From positions 1 through 5,122 of the forward strand of contig CAMGPO010000111.1 of the NCBI GenBank assembly GCA_946060825.1: DNA of 5,122 nucleotides, read 5' to 3'. Position 1 is the stretch's first letter; the number at the start of each line of letters is the position of its first letter. Under the pieces are notes generated by a model. It did not search any database and had not been told where the DNA came from. It worked only from the letters and a program-made list of their open reading frames with translations. Source of the stretch: an uncultured Clostridia bacterium. Its GTDB lineage: Bacteria; Bacillota; Clostridia; Oscillospirales; Oscillospiraceae. This document shows, one piece after another, positions 1-5,122 of the stretch. A program made the position numbers and the translations under genes.

Positions 1-1143
1 GGAAATGACGCCTGCCGCCGAGAAGCCGGGACGGATGGAGAAGTTCTCCTTGTTGCCCTTGCCCACGATCCAGTAGTTCGCGATCAGGACGCCGGCCAGC
101 GGGGGAATGAGGCCGGACATGAGGGACAGGAAGCCCTGGAAGGCGTTCAGCAGACCGAAGGCCGCCAGAAGGGTGCCGATGCCGCCGGCGATGGCGGTTG
201 TGACCTTGAACTTGCTCTCGTCAAAGCCGAGCAGGTTGCTCAGGGCAAGGCCGCCGGAGTAGGCGTTGGTGACGTTCGTCGTCCAGGTGGCGAGCACAAG
301 GGCGATCAGGCCGATAAAGGGCACGCCGAGGGACACCAGAATCGCGGAGATATCATACTGGCCGGTGACGATGCTCATCAGCGCGCCGGTGAGCAGCATG
401 AACAGGCCAGCCGGAATCACGCCCACAATGGAGGACTTGACCACGTCGCCGCGGCTCTTGGCAAAGCGGCAGTAGTCTGCGGAGATGACGCCGCCGAGGG
501 CGAAGGAGGCAACAACCATGGAGATGCCGAACACCATGCCGGCGGACGCTTCGGGGGCGTAGCCCGCGATGGCCGCGCCGCCGTCATTCGTGACGACGCC
601 GGCGATGATGCCGTACAGGCAGACGATGACAAGGAGCGGAACCGCGATGTAGTTGAGCCACTTGAGGCCCTTGAAGCCGACGCAGGCCGTGACGAGCATG
701 ATGATGCCCCAAATCAGGGAGCAGACCGTCACAAAGGCGGGCGAAGCCTCCGTGCCCAGCATATTGGCAACCATGCTGGCGAAAGCGCTGCCGCAGGTAG
801 CAGACTGGATGCCGAACCAGCCGACGCAGGCGATGGTAAGCAGAATGCCGATGATGTACCGCGCACCCTTTTCACCCAGCGCGCCGGAAGCCATAACCGA
901 CACGGGCAGGCCCGTATCGCACGCCTGCATACCAATGCAGATCATATACGCACAGATAAAGCCGTAGCCAATCAGGATGGACAGAACCATCTGCGTCAGA
1001 CTCAGGCCGCCGCCTGCCAGCACGCCGCCGATCATCAGGCACGGCACGCAGATCATGCCGCCGGCCCACACAGCCGCAATGGACAGCCAGCTCTGCCGTT
1101 TGGATTCGTCAATGTGGAATCCGTTTTCCTGTTTCCCACTCAT
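1..1143 (-). CDS. codB: CodB-like cytosine/purine permease of the NCS1 family (partial, C-terminus beyond window)
   Basis: This is an integral membrane transporter of the nucleobase:cation symporter-1 family, expected to bring cytosine or a related nucleobase into the cell with a cation. It reads without interruption for 381 codons and leaves the window at base 1. E. coli CodB is about 419 residues, so roughly 40 residues are missing. About ten hydrophobic helices are visible. Recognisable family segments include GWFGIQ at residues 108-113 (helix 3), ATWTTN at 285-290, a Gly/Ser-rich stretch just after it, and IPPLAGVLIANYW at 346-358; each aligns by eye with the same region of E. coli CodB. 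The ATG at 1143 is preceded by AGAGGTG with a six-base gap, and the hydrophilic 18-residue N-tail before helix 1 fits the family. It lies downstream of a PucR-type regulator but has its own promoter. The family is clear. The exact substrate (cytosine, another purine or pyrimidine, or allantoin-like) cannot be settled from sequence. Confidence 0.9.
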   Translation of the reverse strand, partial: MSGKQENGFHIDESKRQSWLSIAAVWAGGMICVPCLMIGGVLAGGGLSLTQMVLSILIGYGFICAYMICIGMQACDTGLPVSVMASGALGEKGARYIIGILLTIACVGWFGIQSATCGSAFASMVANMLGTEASPAFVTVCSLIWGIIMLVTACVGFKGLKWLNYIAVPLLVIVCLYGIIAGVVTNDGGAAIAGYAPEASAGMVFGISMVVASFALGGVISADYCRFAKSRGDVVKSSIVGVIPAGLFMLLTGALMSIVTGQYDISAILVSLGVPFIGLIALVLATWTTNVTNAYSGGLALSNLLGFDESKFKVTTAIAGGIGTLLAAFGLLNAFQGFLSLMSGLIPPLAGVLIANYWIVGKGNKENFSIRPGFSAAGVIS

Positions 1144-1171
1144 GAAAAACACCTCTTTCTCTCAGGTAACG

Positions 1172-1189
1172 CTCCGGGCCATCCCGGAG
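1172..1189 (-). promoter_or_regulatory. Hairpin in the codB leader
   Basis: A perfect 7-bp inverted repeat (CTCCGGG / CCCGGAG) with a four-base loop lies between the proposed codB -10 box and its ribosome binding site. If transcription begins near 1191, the stem forms the very 5' end of the mRNA, where it could protect the transcript from 5'-end decay. As DNA it could instead be a regulator's binding site. The structure is seen directly; its function is inferred. Confidence 0.45.
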
Positions 1190-1197
1190 GCGCAGAT

Positions 1198-1206
1198 AGT
1201 ATACCA
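1198..1206 (-). promoter_or_regulatory. Extended -10 promoter for the permease gene
   Basis: On the minus strand this reads TGGTATACT: a TATACT hexamer (5 of 6 to consensus) with the TGn extension. The hexamer 17 bases upstream is TTTTCT, a poor -35. The extended -10 may compensate, or an activator may be needed, which would suit control by the neighbouring PucR protein. The predicted start is near 1191, giving a leader of about 48 bases. It sits after the pucR terminator, so the permease is probably transcribed independently. Confidence 0.6.
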
Positions 1207-1241
1207 TGGGGATGGGTGGAAGAAAACTGTCGGAACGGCAG

Positions 1242-1284
1242 AAAAAAAGCTTTAATCTTTGTCCTTTCGGACAAAGATCAAAGC
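1242..1284 (-). terminator. Rho-independent terminator of the pucR-type gene
   Basis: Read on the minus strand, two 16-base arms (1284-1269 and 1264-1249) pair fully, with one G-U pair (1279 with 1254), around a GAAA tetraloop. Seven U residues (1248-1242) follow at once. It begins 20 bases after the TAG stop of the regulator gene. On the plus strand the G-U pair would be an A-C mismatch and no U-tract follows, so it works in the minus direction only. Confidence 0.92.
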
Positions 1285-1303
1285 CCAGTCTATCAGAGAT
1301 TGC

Positions 1304-2893
1304 CTAGGCTTTCAGCAGCCGGTAGATGGCCGCGCTGCGGTAGAGCGCGATGGTCTCCGGCATTTTGCCGGGGCGGAAGCCGAGCAGGTCGGAAATTCGC
1401 TGCAGGCGGTACTTGATCGTATTTTTGTGCAGGTACAGAAGCTCCGCCGTCCGGGTGACGCTCAGATCGCCGTCCAGCAGGTAGGCGCAGAGTGTTCCGG
1501 CGAGGTCCAGCTCCTCTTTGTCCGTTTGGAGAATCGAGAGCGGCAGGGTCTGCTCCGCCGCGGCGGACTCTCCCTGCCCGATGCACCTGCGGCAGTCGGC
1601 GGCCAGCTCCAGCTCGCCGAGCAGGAACAGCCCCTTGTGGGGAAAGATGCGCCGGGCGTCGGCCAGGTTTCCCAGGGTCAGCACATAGGCCCGGCGGCAG
1701 TCGGTCGTCGTGCTGAGGCCGCTGCAGCGCACGACGACGGAGCCGGGACTCAGGGCCGCGGCGCGGCTCAGCAGCTCCTGCATCACCCGCTCCGCCTCTT
1801 TGAGGCTGTGAGGCGTACTCATGCACATCACGGGCTGGTCTTCAAATATGGAGCCAATCACCGTGTCGGCGCACTGGCGGGCCAGCTCCAGATCCTCCTC
1901 CATGCGGTGCGACACCAGCTCAGCGTCCTGTACGCCGCAGAGCATCCACAGCTCGTGGATGGAGGCGATGTCCACATGGAAAATGTCGGCCAGCCGCCGC
2001 ATTTTCAGCGGCTCATCCTGCAAAATCGCCCGCACCAGTTCGTGGATGGCGACGGTGCCGTGCCGGCGGCCCCAGATGTTGATGCAGATTCGCGCGAGAT
2101 CGGCGACTTGGTCGAGCAGCGTCTGGCTGAGGGGTTCGCCGTCGCGGATCAGGATCATCTGCAGGGGCTGCGTCAGGTCGGTATAGATCGGCAGCTGGTA
2201 CAGCTCCGCGTGCTCAAAAAACTGGCAGGGAATCCGGAGGGGACCGGCAGGCAGCCGCATTTGTTCCACACCGGTCCGCACCACGTCCTCCATGCCCTGC
2301 GGCCAGCTAAACAGGTTGAGAATCTGCCGGTTCTCGTCGCACAGCACGACGGAGCAGGCCAGCTCCGCGCAGAGCATCTGCATCGCCGTATCGACGGTCT
2401 GCTGATGGCGGGGAACTTTCGAAATGCGCGCAAGGATGTCCGAGACCAGAGAGACATTTTTCGCCCGGTCCCGGAAGATGCACTCATTCACGTCGGAGAT
2501 CAGGTTGCTGTAGCGCAGGTGCCGCTGCCCCTCCGGCATACAGATCAGCACGAAATCGAGCTGGTCGGCCAGGGCGATCAGCCGCTCATCCACCCGCGGC
2601 AGATAGACGCCCACATAGTAAAGCACCAGTCCGACCTCGCCGCCCTGGGCCAGGCGCACCAGATTTGAGCACTGGAGCTCCACGTTATCGATACAGTTGA
2701 GAAAGCCCGTGATGACCAGCTCGCTGCCGTAGGCGGTATTCTGGGGAAACACCTCCTTGGTCAGGACCTCCGGATTCACGGACTCCAGCACAGAGATCGA
2801 AGAGACCACCTTGTTCAGTCCGCCCCGGCCGCCCAGCACCTTCGCCTGCCGCATCGAGGGCAATTTCAGAATATCTTCCACCGTTACACTCAT
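1304..2893 (-). CDS. pucR: PucR family transcriptional regulator
   Basis: This is a cytoplasmic DNA-binding regulator of 529 residues, almost the length of Bacillus subtilis PucR (531), which controls purine catabolism. Residues 1-125 or so form the N-terminal PucR-type domain, opening with VTVEDILKLP, continuing with a GGxGGLN turn and the SVLES stretch near 34-38, and containing the LVxTGF-like segment (LVITGF, 59-64). A middle region of about 330 residues has no motif I can name and probably carries the ligand or signal input. The C-terminus (about 463-527) is the PucR-type helix-turn-helix: LSVTRTAELLYLHKNTIKYR at 477-496 followed by LxRISDLLG. The ATG at 2893 has a modest GGCGGTG five bases upstream; no nearby start looks better. 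The gene ends in TAG and a strong terminator. The permease downstream is its likely target, by inference. I could not find the published B. subtilis PucR box near either promoter, so the effector and operator remain unknown. Confidence 0.9.
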   Translation of the reverse strand: MSVTVEDILKLPSMRQAKVLGGRGGLNKVVSSISVLESVNPEVLTKEVFPQNTAYGSELVITGFLNCIDNVELQCSNLVRLAQGGEVGLVLYYVGVYLPRVDERLIALADQLDFVLICMPEGQRHLRYSNLISDVNECIFRDRAKNVSLVSDILARISKVPRHQQTVDTAMQMLCAELACSVVLCDENRQILNLFSWPQGMEDVVRTGVEQMRLPAGPLRIPCQFFEHAELYQLPIYTDLTQPLQMILIRDGEPLSQTLLDQVADLARICINIWGRRHGTVAIHELVRAILQDEPLKMRRLADIFHVDIASIHELWMLCGVQDAELVSHRMEEDLELARQCADTVIGSIFEDQPVMCMSTPHSLKEAERVMQELLSRAAALSPGSVVVRCSGLSTTTDCRRAYVLTLGNLADARRIFPHKGLFLLGELELAADCRRCIGQGESAAAEQTLPLSILQTDKEELDLAGTLCAYLLDGDLSVTRTAELLYLHKNTIKYRLQRISDLLGFRPGKMPETIALYRSAAIYRLLKA

Positions 2894-2922
2894 CGTTTCA
2901 CCGCCCGTTTTTTTCTGTCTTT

Positions 2923-2951
2923 ACCGTATCACATTTTTTGTCCGCCGGCAA
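2923..2951 (-). promoter_or_regulatory. Candidate promoter for the PucR family gene
   Basis: On the minus strand TTGCCG (2951-2946; 4 of 6 to the -35 consensus) is separated by 17 bases from TACGGT (2928-2923; 3 of 6 to the -10 consensus), which carries a TGA extension. The -10 is weak, so this may be a low-level or regulated promoter. The leader would be about 20-25 bases. Confidence 0.4.
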
Positions 2952-3015
2952 GATACCGTTCACAGGGACACGCCGGTTTTCCGCAAACGCTAAACACGGT
3001 CCGGAAGTCTGCCGG

Positions 3016-3044
3016 TTGCATCTTTCCGCGCTTTCCTTTACAAT
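3016..3044 (+). promoter_or_regulatory. Promoter for the small acidic protein gene
   Basis: TTGCAT (3016-3021) lies 17 bases before TACAAT (3039-3044), which matches the -10 consensus at 5 of 6 positions. Transcription would start near 3051, only a few bases before the GGAGGG ribosome binding site, so the leader is very short. It diverges from the proposed promoter of the PucR family gene within a 173-base shared region. Confidence 0.6.
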
Positions 3045-3054
3045 AGCAGGGAAT

Positions 3055-3060
3055 GGAGGG
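3055..3060 (+). promoter_or_regulatory. Ribosome binding site fixing the start of the small acidic protein
   Basis: GGAGGG ends six bases before the ATG at 3067, ideal spacing. It selects this start over an in-frame ATG at 2938, which lies upstream of the proposed promoter and has no such site. Confidence 0.8.
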
Positions 3061-3066
3061 ATTCTG

Positions 3067-3309
3067 ATGGGCGGCATCATCGATTTGAACCGGTACGCGC
3101 ACTGTCCGGACCCGAACGGAATGAGCCGGGCGGAGCTGCTGGATTATCTGGACGCGGTCCTCGCGCAGATCGGCCGGCTGGACGAGCAGGAGCCGGAGGA
3201 CATGGACAGCGAGGCTTACGAAGACTGGGGCGACCGGCACGAAGCGCTGGAGGATCTGGCGGACGAGATCCGGGATCTTCTGGACGAGCCGGCGTATTCC
3301 GGCGGCTGA
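3067..3309 (+). CDS. Small acidic protein of unknown function
   Basis: I do not recognise a named family. The 80-residue product has 23 Asp/Glu, five Arg and no Lys, giving a strong negative charge. After a short N-terminal piece (DLNRYAHCPDPNG at 6-18), residues 20-38 and 51-75 look like two amphipathic helices separated by an acidic loop (LDEQEPEDMDSE at 38-49), so a small helical hairpin is plausible. There is no signal peptide, membrane segment or cysteine pair (one Cys at 13). The start is well supported by a strong ribosome binding site and a promoter placed to match. It appears monocistronic: a long hairpin follows 20 bases after the TGA, and the next gene has its own promoter. It may bind a basic partner or metal ions, but that is speculation. 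That it is a real gene is fairly certain; its function is unknown. Confidence 0.75.
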   Translation: MGGIIDLNRYAHCPDPNGMSRAELLDYLDAVLAQIGRLDEQEPEDMDSEAYEDWGDRHEALEDLADEIRDLLDEPAYSGG

Positions 3310-3328
3310 TGTTCCGGACCGGAAGCAA

Positions 3329-3384
3329 GGCAAACACGGCACAGGACCGGGCGGTTTACGCTGCCCGGCCCTGTGCCGTTTGCC
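3329..3384. repeat. Long imperfect inverted repeat (hairpin) after the small gene
   Basis: The arms 3329-3352 and 3363-3384 pair over 21 bp, with a 2-base bulge (3336-3337) and one mismatch (3346 with 3369), around a 10-base loop. A further five pairs are possible at the base (GTTCC 3311-3315 with GGAAC 3392-3396). The position suits termination of the small gene, but no U-tract follows on the plus strand and only a poor one on the minus. It may be a weak or factor-aided terminator, an mRNA 3'-end stabiliser, or a copy of a dispersed element. The single mismatch is A-C when read as plus-strand RNA and G-U as minus-strand RNA. Confidence 0.7.
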
Positions 3385-3425
3385 ATACTGTGGAACCTGA
3401 CAAAAACCGGCCGAAACTTTCTCCA

Positions 3426-3454
3426 TTGCGCTTTCCGCAAACATCATGTAAAAT
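3426..3454 (+). promoter_or_regulatory. Promoter of the YheO-like / YesL / GH32 operon
   Basis: TTGCGC (3426-3431) is 17 bases from TAAAAT (3449-3454; 5 of 6 to consensus). The predicted start is near 3461, with a leader of about 44 bases. The -35 is only half consensus. An inverted repeat TTGCG-N5-CGCAA (3426-3440) covers it, and an AT-rich palindrome (3464-3479) lies just past the start, both sensible places for regulator binding. Confidence 0.6.
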
Positions 3455-3463
3455 AAGAATATC

Positions 3464-3479
3464 TAATAAATTTTTATTA
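3464..3479. promoter_or_regulatory. AT-rich palindrome, candidate operator
   Basis: TAATAAA-TT-TTTATTA is a perfect 7-bp palindrome with a two-base centre, lying just downstream of the predicted transcription start of the operon whose first gene encodes a helix-turn-helix protein. Position and symmetry suit an autoregulatory operator, but AT-rich palindromes also arise by chance. Confidence 0.4.
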
Positions 3480-3492
3480 TCGTTTCAGGAAC

Positions 3493-3497
3493 GGGGG
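3493..3497 (+). promoter_or_regulatory. Ribosome binding site for the GTG-started regulator
   Basis: GGGGG ends seven bases before GTG at 3505. Reading upstream in the same frame there is no ATG, GTG or TTG before a stop at 3454, so GTG is the only start that keeps the N-terminal domain. The next in-frame ATG is codon 36. Confidence 0.65.
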
Positions 3498-3504
3498 AAC
3501 ATCA

Positions 3505-4191
3505 GTGAAAGGCTCAACGACGTTGAATCTCCGGCAGTTTTCAGAATTTCTGAGTCAGGTCTTCGGCTCTGCCTACAGCTTTTCCTACTATGACGCGGAG
3601 GATCTGGCCATGAACCGCGCCAGCTTCCGCATCGGAGAGAAAAGTATCCAGCAGGACATGGCCTGTACGGAACTGGTCCGGAAGCTCCGCCGGGAGGCGC
3701 CTGAGACTGGAGAGGATTATAAAATCCTTGCGGGTCAGGACAAGGCCGGCCGGTTCCGCACCCACATCTTTTATTGCAGGGAGCCGGACGGCGCCCTCTC
3801 CGGCGTCTTTCTGGTTTCCGAGAATGCCGGCGCCAAGGCAAACGTCCTGGCCGAGCTGGAAAAGCTGCTCAATCTGAAAACCGCCTGCGGCGCCGTTCCG
3901 GCGTCCTGCGCTGCGGCGCAGCCGGAATCGCCCTCGTCGCTGCCGGGCATGGTGCGGCAGATCATGAACGAACTGTCCATCGAGCCCAACGCCGTCCTGA
4001 CGCCGGAGGAAAAGGCGACGCTGGTCCACGAGCTGCGGGAACGGGGCGCGTTCAACCTCAAGGGCGCCGTCCCCATTGTGGCACAGCTTCTCAACAGCTC
4101 CGCCCCGACGATCTACCGGTATCTGAGCAAGCTCGACCAGCGTCCCGCCGGCACCGTCGACAGTCTGGGCGAGTCTGTCCGCCTGCTGTAA
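3505..4191 (+). CDS. YheO/DauR-like transcriptional regulator (PAS-like domain plus C-terminal HTH)
   Basis: This is a predicted cytoplasmic transcription factor of 228 residues. The C-terminal part (about 165-210) is a clear DauR/YheO-type helix-turn-helix: LTPEEKATLVHELRERGAF, then KGAVPIVAQLL and SAPTIYRYLSKL, following the family pattern of an aromatic after Gly, KGAV..VA..L and S..T.YRYL. The front part (about 10-110) resembles the YheO-like PAS domain in layout: a TELVRKL helix near 55-61, then RTHIFYCREPDGALSGVFLV at 85-104, which parallels the last strands of E. coli YheO. The N-terminus is about 25 residues shorter than in YheO, and the usual C-E-x-x-LH segment is not recognisable. 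Residues 125-148 form an Ala/Pro/Ser-rich linker. It opens an operon with a DUF624 protein and a GH32 enzyme, so it probably controls them and perhaps itself. DauR acts in D-arginine catabolism in Pseudomonas, but nothing here points to arginine. The family is fairly sure; the ligand is unknown. Confidence 0.82.
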   Translation: MKGSTTLNLRQFSEFLSQVFGSAYSFSYYDAEDLAMNRASFRIGEKSIQQDMACTELVRKLRREAPETGEDYKILAGQDKAGRFRTHIFYCREPDGALSGVFLVSENAGAKANVLAELEKLLNLKTACGAVPASCAAAQPESPSSLPGMVRQIMNELSIEPNAVLTPEEKATLVHELRERGAFNLKGAVPIVAQLLNSSAPTIYRYLSKLDQRPAGTVDSLGESVRLL

Positions 4192-4202
4192 AGGATCCGC
4201 CC

Positions 4203-4832
4203 ATGAAGAAAAAACAACGGCTGCTGCGCAGCGTCGCCCGGGACGCCTTCGCGCTGGTAAAGCTGAACCTGGTGTTTTTCATCTGCTGCCTGCCGCTGAT
4301 CTCTATTCCCGCCGCGCTGACGGCCATGACCAAGGTCAATATTCTGCTGCAGCGGGAGGAGCCGGTGTCTGTGGTCTCCGACTTTTTCCAGACCTTCCGG
4401 GATGAGTTTTTCGACTCCCTGCTGTGCGGTCTGGTTCTGGTGGGAGGGACCCTTCTGTTTGGCTACGTCTTCTGGTTCTATCAGACCATGGCGGTGGAGG
4501 GCAACGCCGCAGTCACCCTGCTGCGGGCCATGACGGCCCTGCCTTTGGTGCTGTGCTACTGCGCCGCGTGCTACCTCTGGGTCATGAACGCGGTCGTGGA
4601 GCTGTCCTTCGGTCCGCGGCTGCGAAACGCCCTGTCTCTGACGGTGGTGAGCCTGCGCTCGACCCTGTTCTGTCTGGCAGCGGGCCTTCTCTTTGGCAGT
4701 CTGGCCACCCTGGGTATGCCCTACGCCTCCCCCTTTTTCATCGTGGCCGGGTTTTCCCTGTGGAATTACTGCTGTACCTTTTATACCCTTCCCGCCGTGG
4801 ATCAATATATCCTGGAGGAGGATCAGCCATGA
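4203..4832 (+). CDS. DUF624 / YesL-type integral membrane protein
   Basis: The product is a 209-residue membrane protein. A basic N-tail (MKKKQRLLR) is followed by about five hydrophobic segments: 20-42, 72-95, 102-130, 145-170 and 172-195. The family signature is the first segment, LNLVFFICCLPLISIPAAL, matching the DUF624 pattern of an Asn-Leu start, a Leu-Pro turn and then an Ala-rich stretch; next come TKVNILLQREE and a DFFxTFRxEF loop (60-69), also typical. YesL proteins are of usual length near 210. Their biochemical role is not established; they are commonly encoded beside carbohydrate ABC transporters and glycosidases in Firmicutes. The ATG at 4203 has AAGGA seven bases upstream, touching the stop codon of the regulator, which leaves 11 bases between the genes. 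Its stop overlaps the start of the GH32 gene (ATGA), indicating translational coupling. The same frame is open back to 3774, but that part overlaps the regulator and is not coding. Confidence 0.85.
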   Translation: MKKKQRLLRSVARDAFALVKLNLVFFICCLPLISIPAALTAMTKVNILLQREEPVSVVSDFFQTFRDEFFDSLLCGLVLVGGTLLFGYVFWFYQTMAVEGNAAVTLLRAMTALPLVLCYCAACYLWVMNAVVELSFGPRLRNALSLTVVSLRSTLFCLAAGLLFGSLATLGMPYASPFFIVAGFSLWNYCCTFYTLPAVDQYILEEDQP

Positions 4833-5122
4833 CGCTCACCGTCCGAAAAAACTATCTGGTCGTCCCGACCGCGCCCCAGGCGCCGGTGCGCCGCGTCCGC
4901 TTTCTGGCAGAGCAGCAGTGTGTTCTGGCCCTGGATCTTCAGGCGGAACCGCTCCACCCCATGTTTTTCGCATTTCTCGACATGAGGCCCTGGATGGGGA
5001 TGGAGCTGGAGCTGGAGGGACTGCCGGAGCTTCCCCTTCGGCAGACCGATGAGATCGACCTGCCGGACCTGTATCGGGAGCCGTACCGTCCGAGGATTCA
5101 CTACACCCCCAAATGCGGCTGG
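4829..5122 (+). CDS. GH32 family beta-fructosidase (sucrose / fructan hydrolase), N-terminal fragment
   Basis: This is the first 98 residues of a glycoside hydrolase that runs off the right edge. The sequence RPRIHYTPKCGW at 87-98 matches the entry to the five-bladed propeller of GH32 enzymes, usually RPxxHFTPxxGWxNDPNG; the nucleophile Asp of that motif should lie within a few residues past the window. Before it, residues 1-86 form a beta-rich leader domain with LDMRPWMGMELELEG at 50-64, as in GH32 proteins carrying an extra N-terminal domain (levanase or fructan beta-fructosidase type). There is no signal peptide, so the enzyme is probably intracellular and acts on imported sugar. GGAGGAG lies eight bases before the ATG, which overlaps the preceding stop. 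Substrate (sucrose, inulin or levan oligomers) cannot be told from this fragment. The call depends on a short motif, although a specific one. Confidence 0.8.
   Translation, partial: MTLTVRKNYLVVPTAPQAPVRRVRFLAEQQCVLALDLQAEPLHPMFFAFLDMRPWMGMELELEGLPELPLRQTDEIDLPDLYREPYRPRIHYTPKCGW

Noticed and set aside
1144..1241. Purine-type riboswitch or PucR box upstream of the permease
   Set aside because: The leader is about 48 bases, too short for a purine riboswitch plus expression platform, and no match to the B. subtilis PucR consensus was found by eye.
653..1255. Plus-strand open frames opposite the permease gene (653-967, 977-1255)
   Set aside because: They are shadows of the permease; the minus-strand reading gives an uninterrupted NCS1 transporter.
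1259..2668. 469-codon open frame on the plus strand
   Set aside because: It lies antisense to the PucR family gene, has no ribosome binding site, has a Gln/His/Gly-rich unstructured product with no recognisable family, and starts inside the terminator. Long antisense frames are common opposite GC-rich genes.
2938..3066. Longer start of the small acidic protein at 2938
   Set aside because: It lies before the proposed promoter and lacks a good ribosome binding site, while GGAGGG is spaced ideally for 3067. The extra residues are basic and unlike the rest.
3329..3384. Calling the long hairpin a standard rho-independent terminator
   Set aside because: No run of U follows the stem on the plus strand and only a poor one on the minus, so it is listed as an inverted repeat instead.
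3774..4202. Upstream extension of the DUF624 frame to an ATG at 3774
   Set aside because: It overlaps the regulator gene in another frame and encodes an Arg/Gly-rich sequence unlike the family. The ATG at 4203 has a ribosome binding site and a typical N-terminus.
4113..4805. 230-codon open frame on the minus strand
   Set aside because: It is antisense to the DUF624 gene and the end of the regulator gene. The product is Gln/His/Gly-rich with no motif; the plus-strand frames have clear family features and coupled starts.

Overview
The window looks like chromosomal DNA from a GC-rich (roughly 60% by eye) Firmicute. A clostridial gut lineage such as the Oscillospiraceae is my best guess. The reasons are strong GGAGG-type ribosome binding sites, compact ATGA-coupled genes, a PucR-type regulator and a YesL/DUF624 membrane protein beside a GH32 enzyme. 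No RNA gene, insertion sequence, CRISPR array or phage gene is visible. The genus is inference only.

The left half (1-2893) is on the minus strand and concerns nucleobase uptake. A PucR-family regulator (1304-2893) is followed by a strong rho-independent terminator (1242-1284). Next comes a separate extended -10 promoter, a short leader with a small hairpin, and a CodB-like NCS1 cytosine/purine permease (1-1143) that runs off the left edge after 381 codons. The pairing suggests that the PucR protein senses nitrogen or nucleobase status and controls the permease.

The middle (2894-3504) holds a divergent promoter region, a lysine-free acidic 80-residue protein of unknown function (3067-3309), and a 195-base intergenic stretch. 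That stretch contains a long imperfect hairpin (3329-3384) and a promoter flanked by two inverted repeats.

The right part (3505-5122) is a plus-strand operon. It encodes a YheO/DauR-like regulator with a GTG start (3505-4191), a DUF624/YesL-type five-helix membrane protein (4203-4832), and the N-terminus of a GH32 beta-fructosidase (from 4829). The last is cut by the window edge just before its expected catalytic WxNDPNG-type motif. The genes are tightly packed: a ribosome binding site touches the regulator's stop codon, and the next pair shares an ATGA overlap. The likely theme is uptake and hydrolysis of a fructose-containing sugar (sucrose or fructan) under a YheO-type regulator, an unusual partner for such genes. 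I see no wholly new system here; the least-explained parts are this regulator-led operon, the small acidic protein and the structured intergenic DNA.
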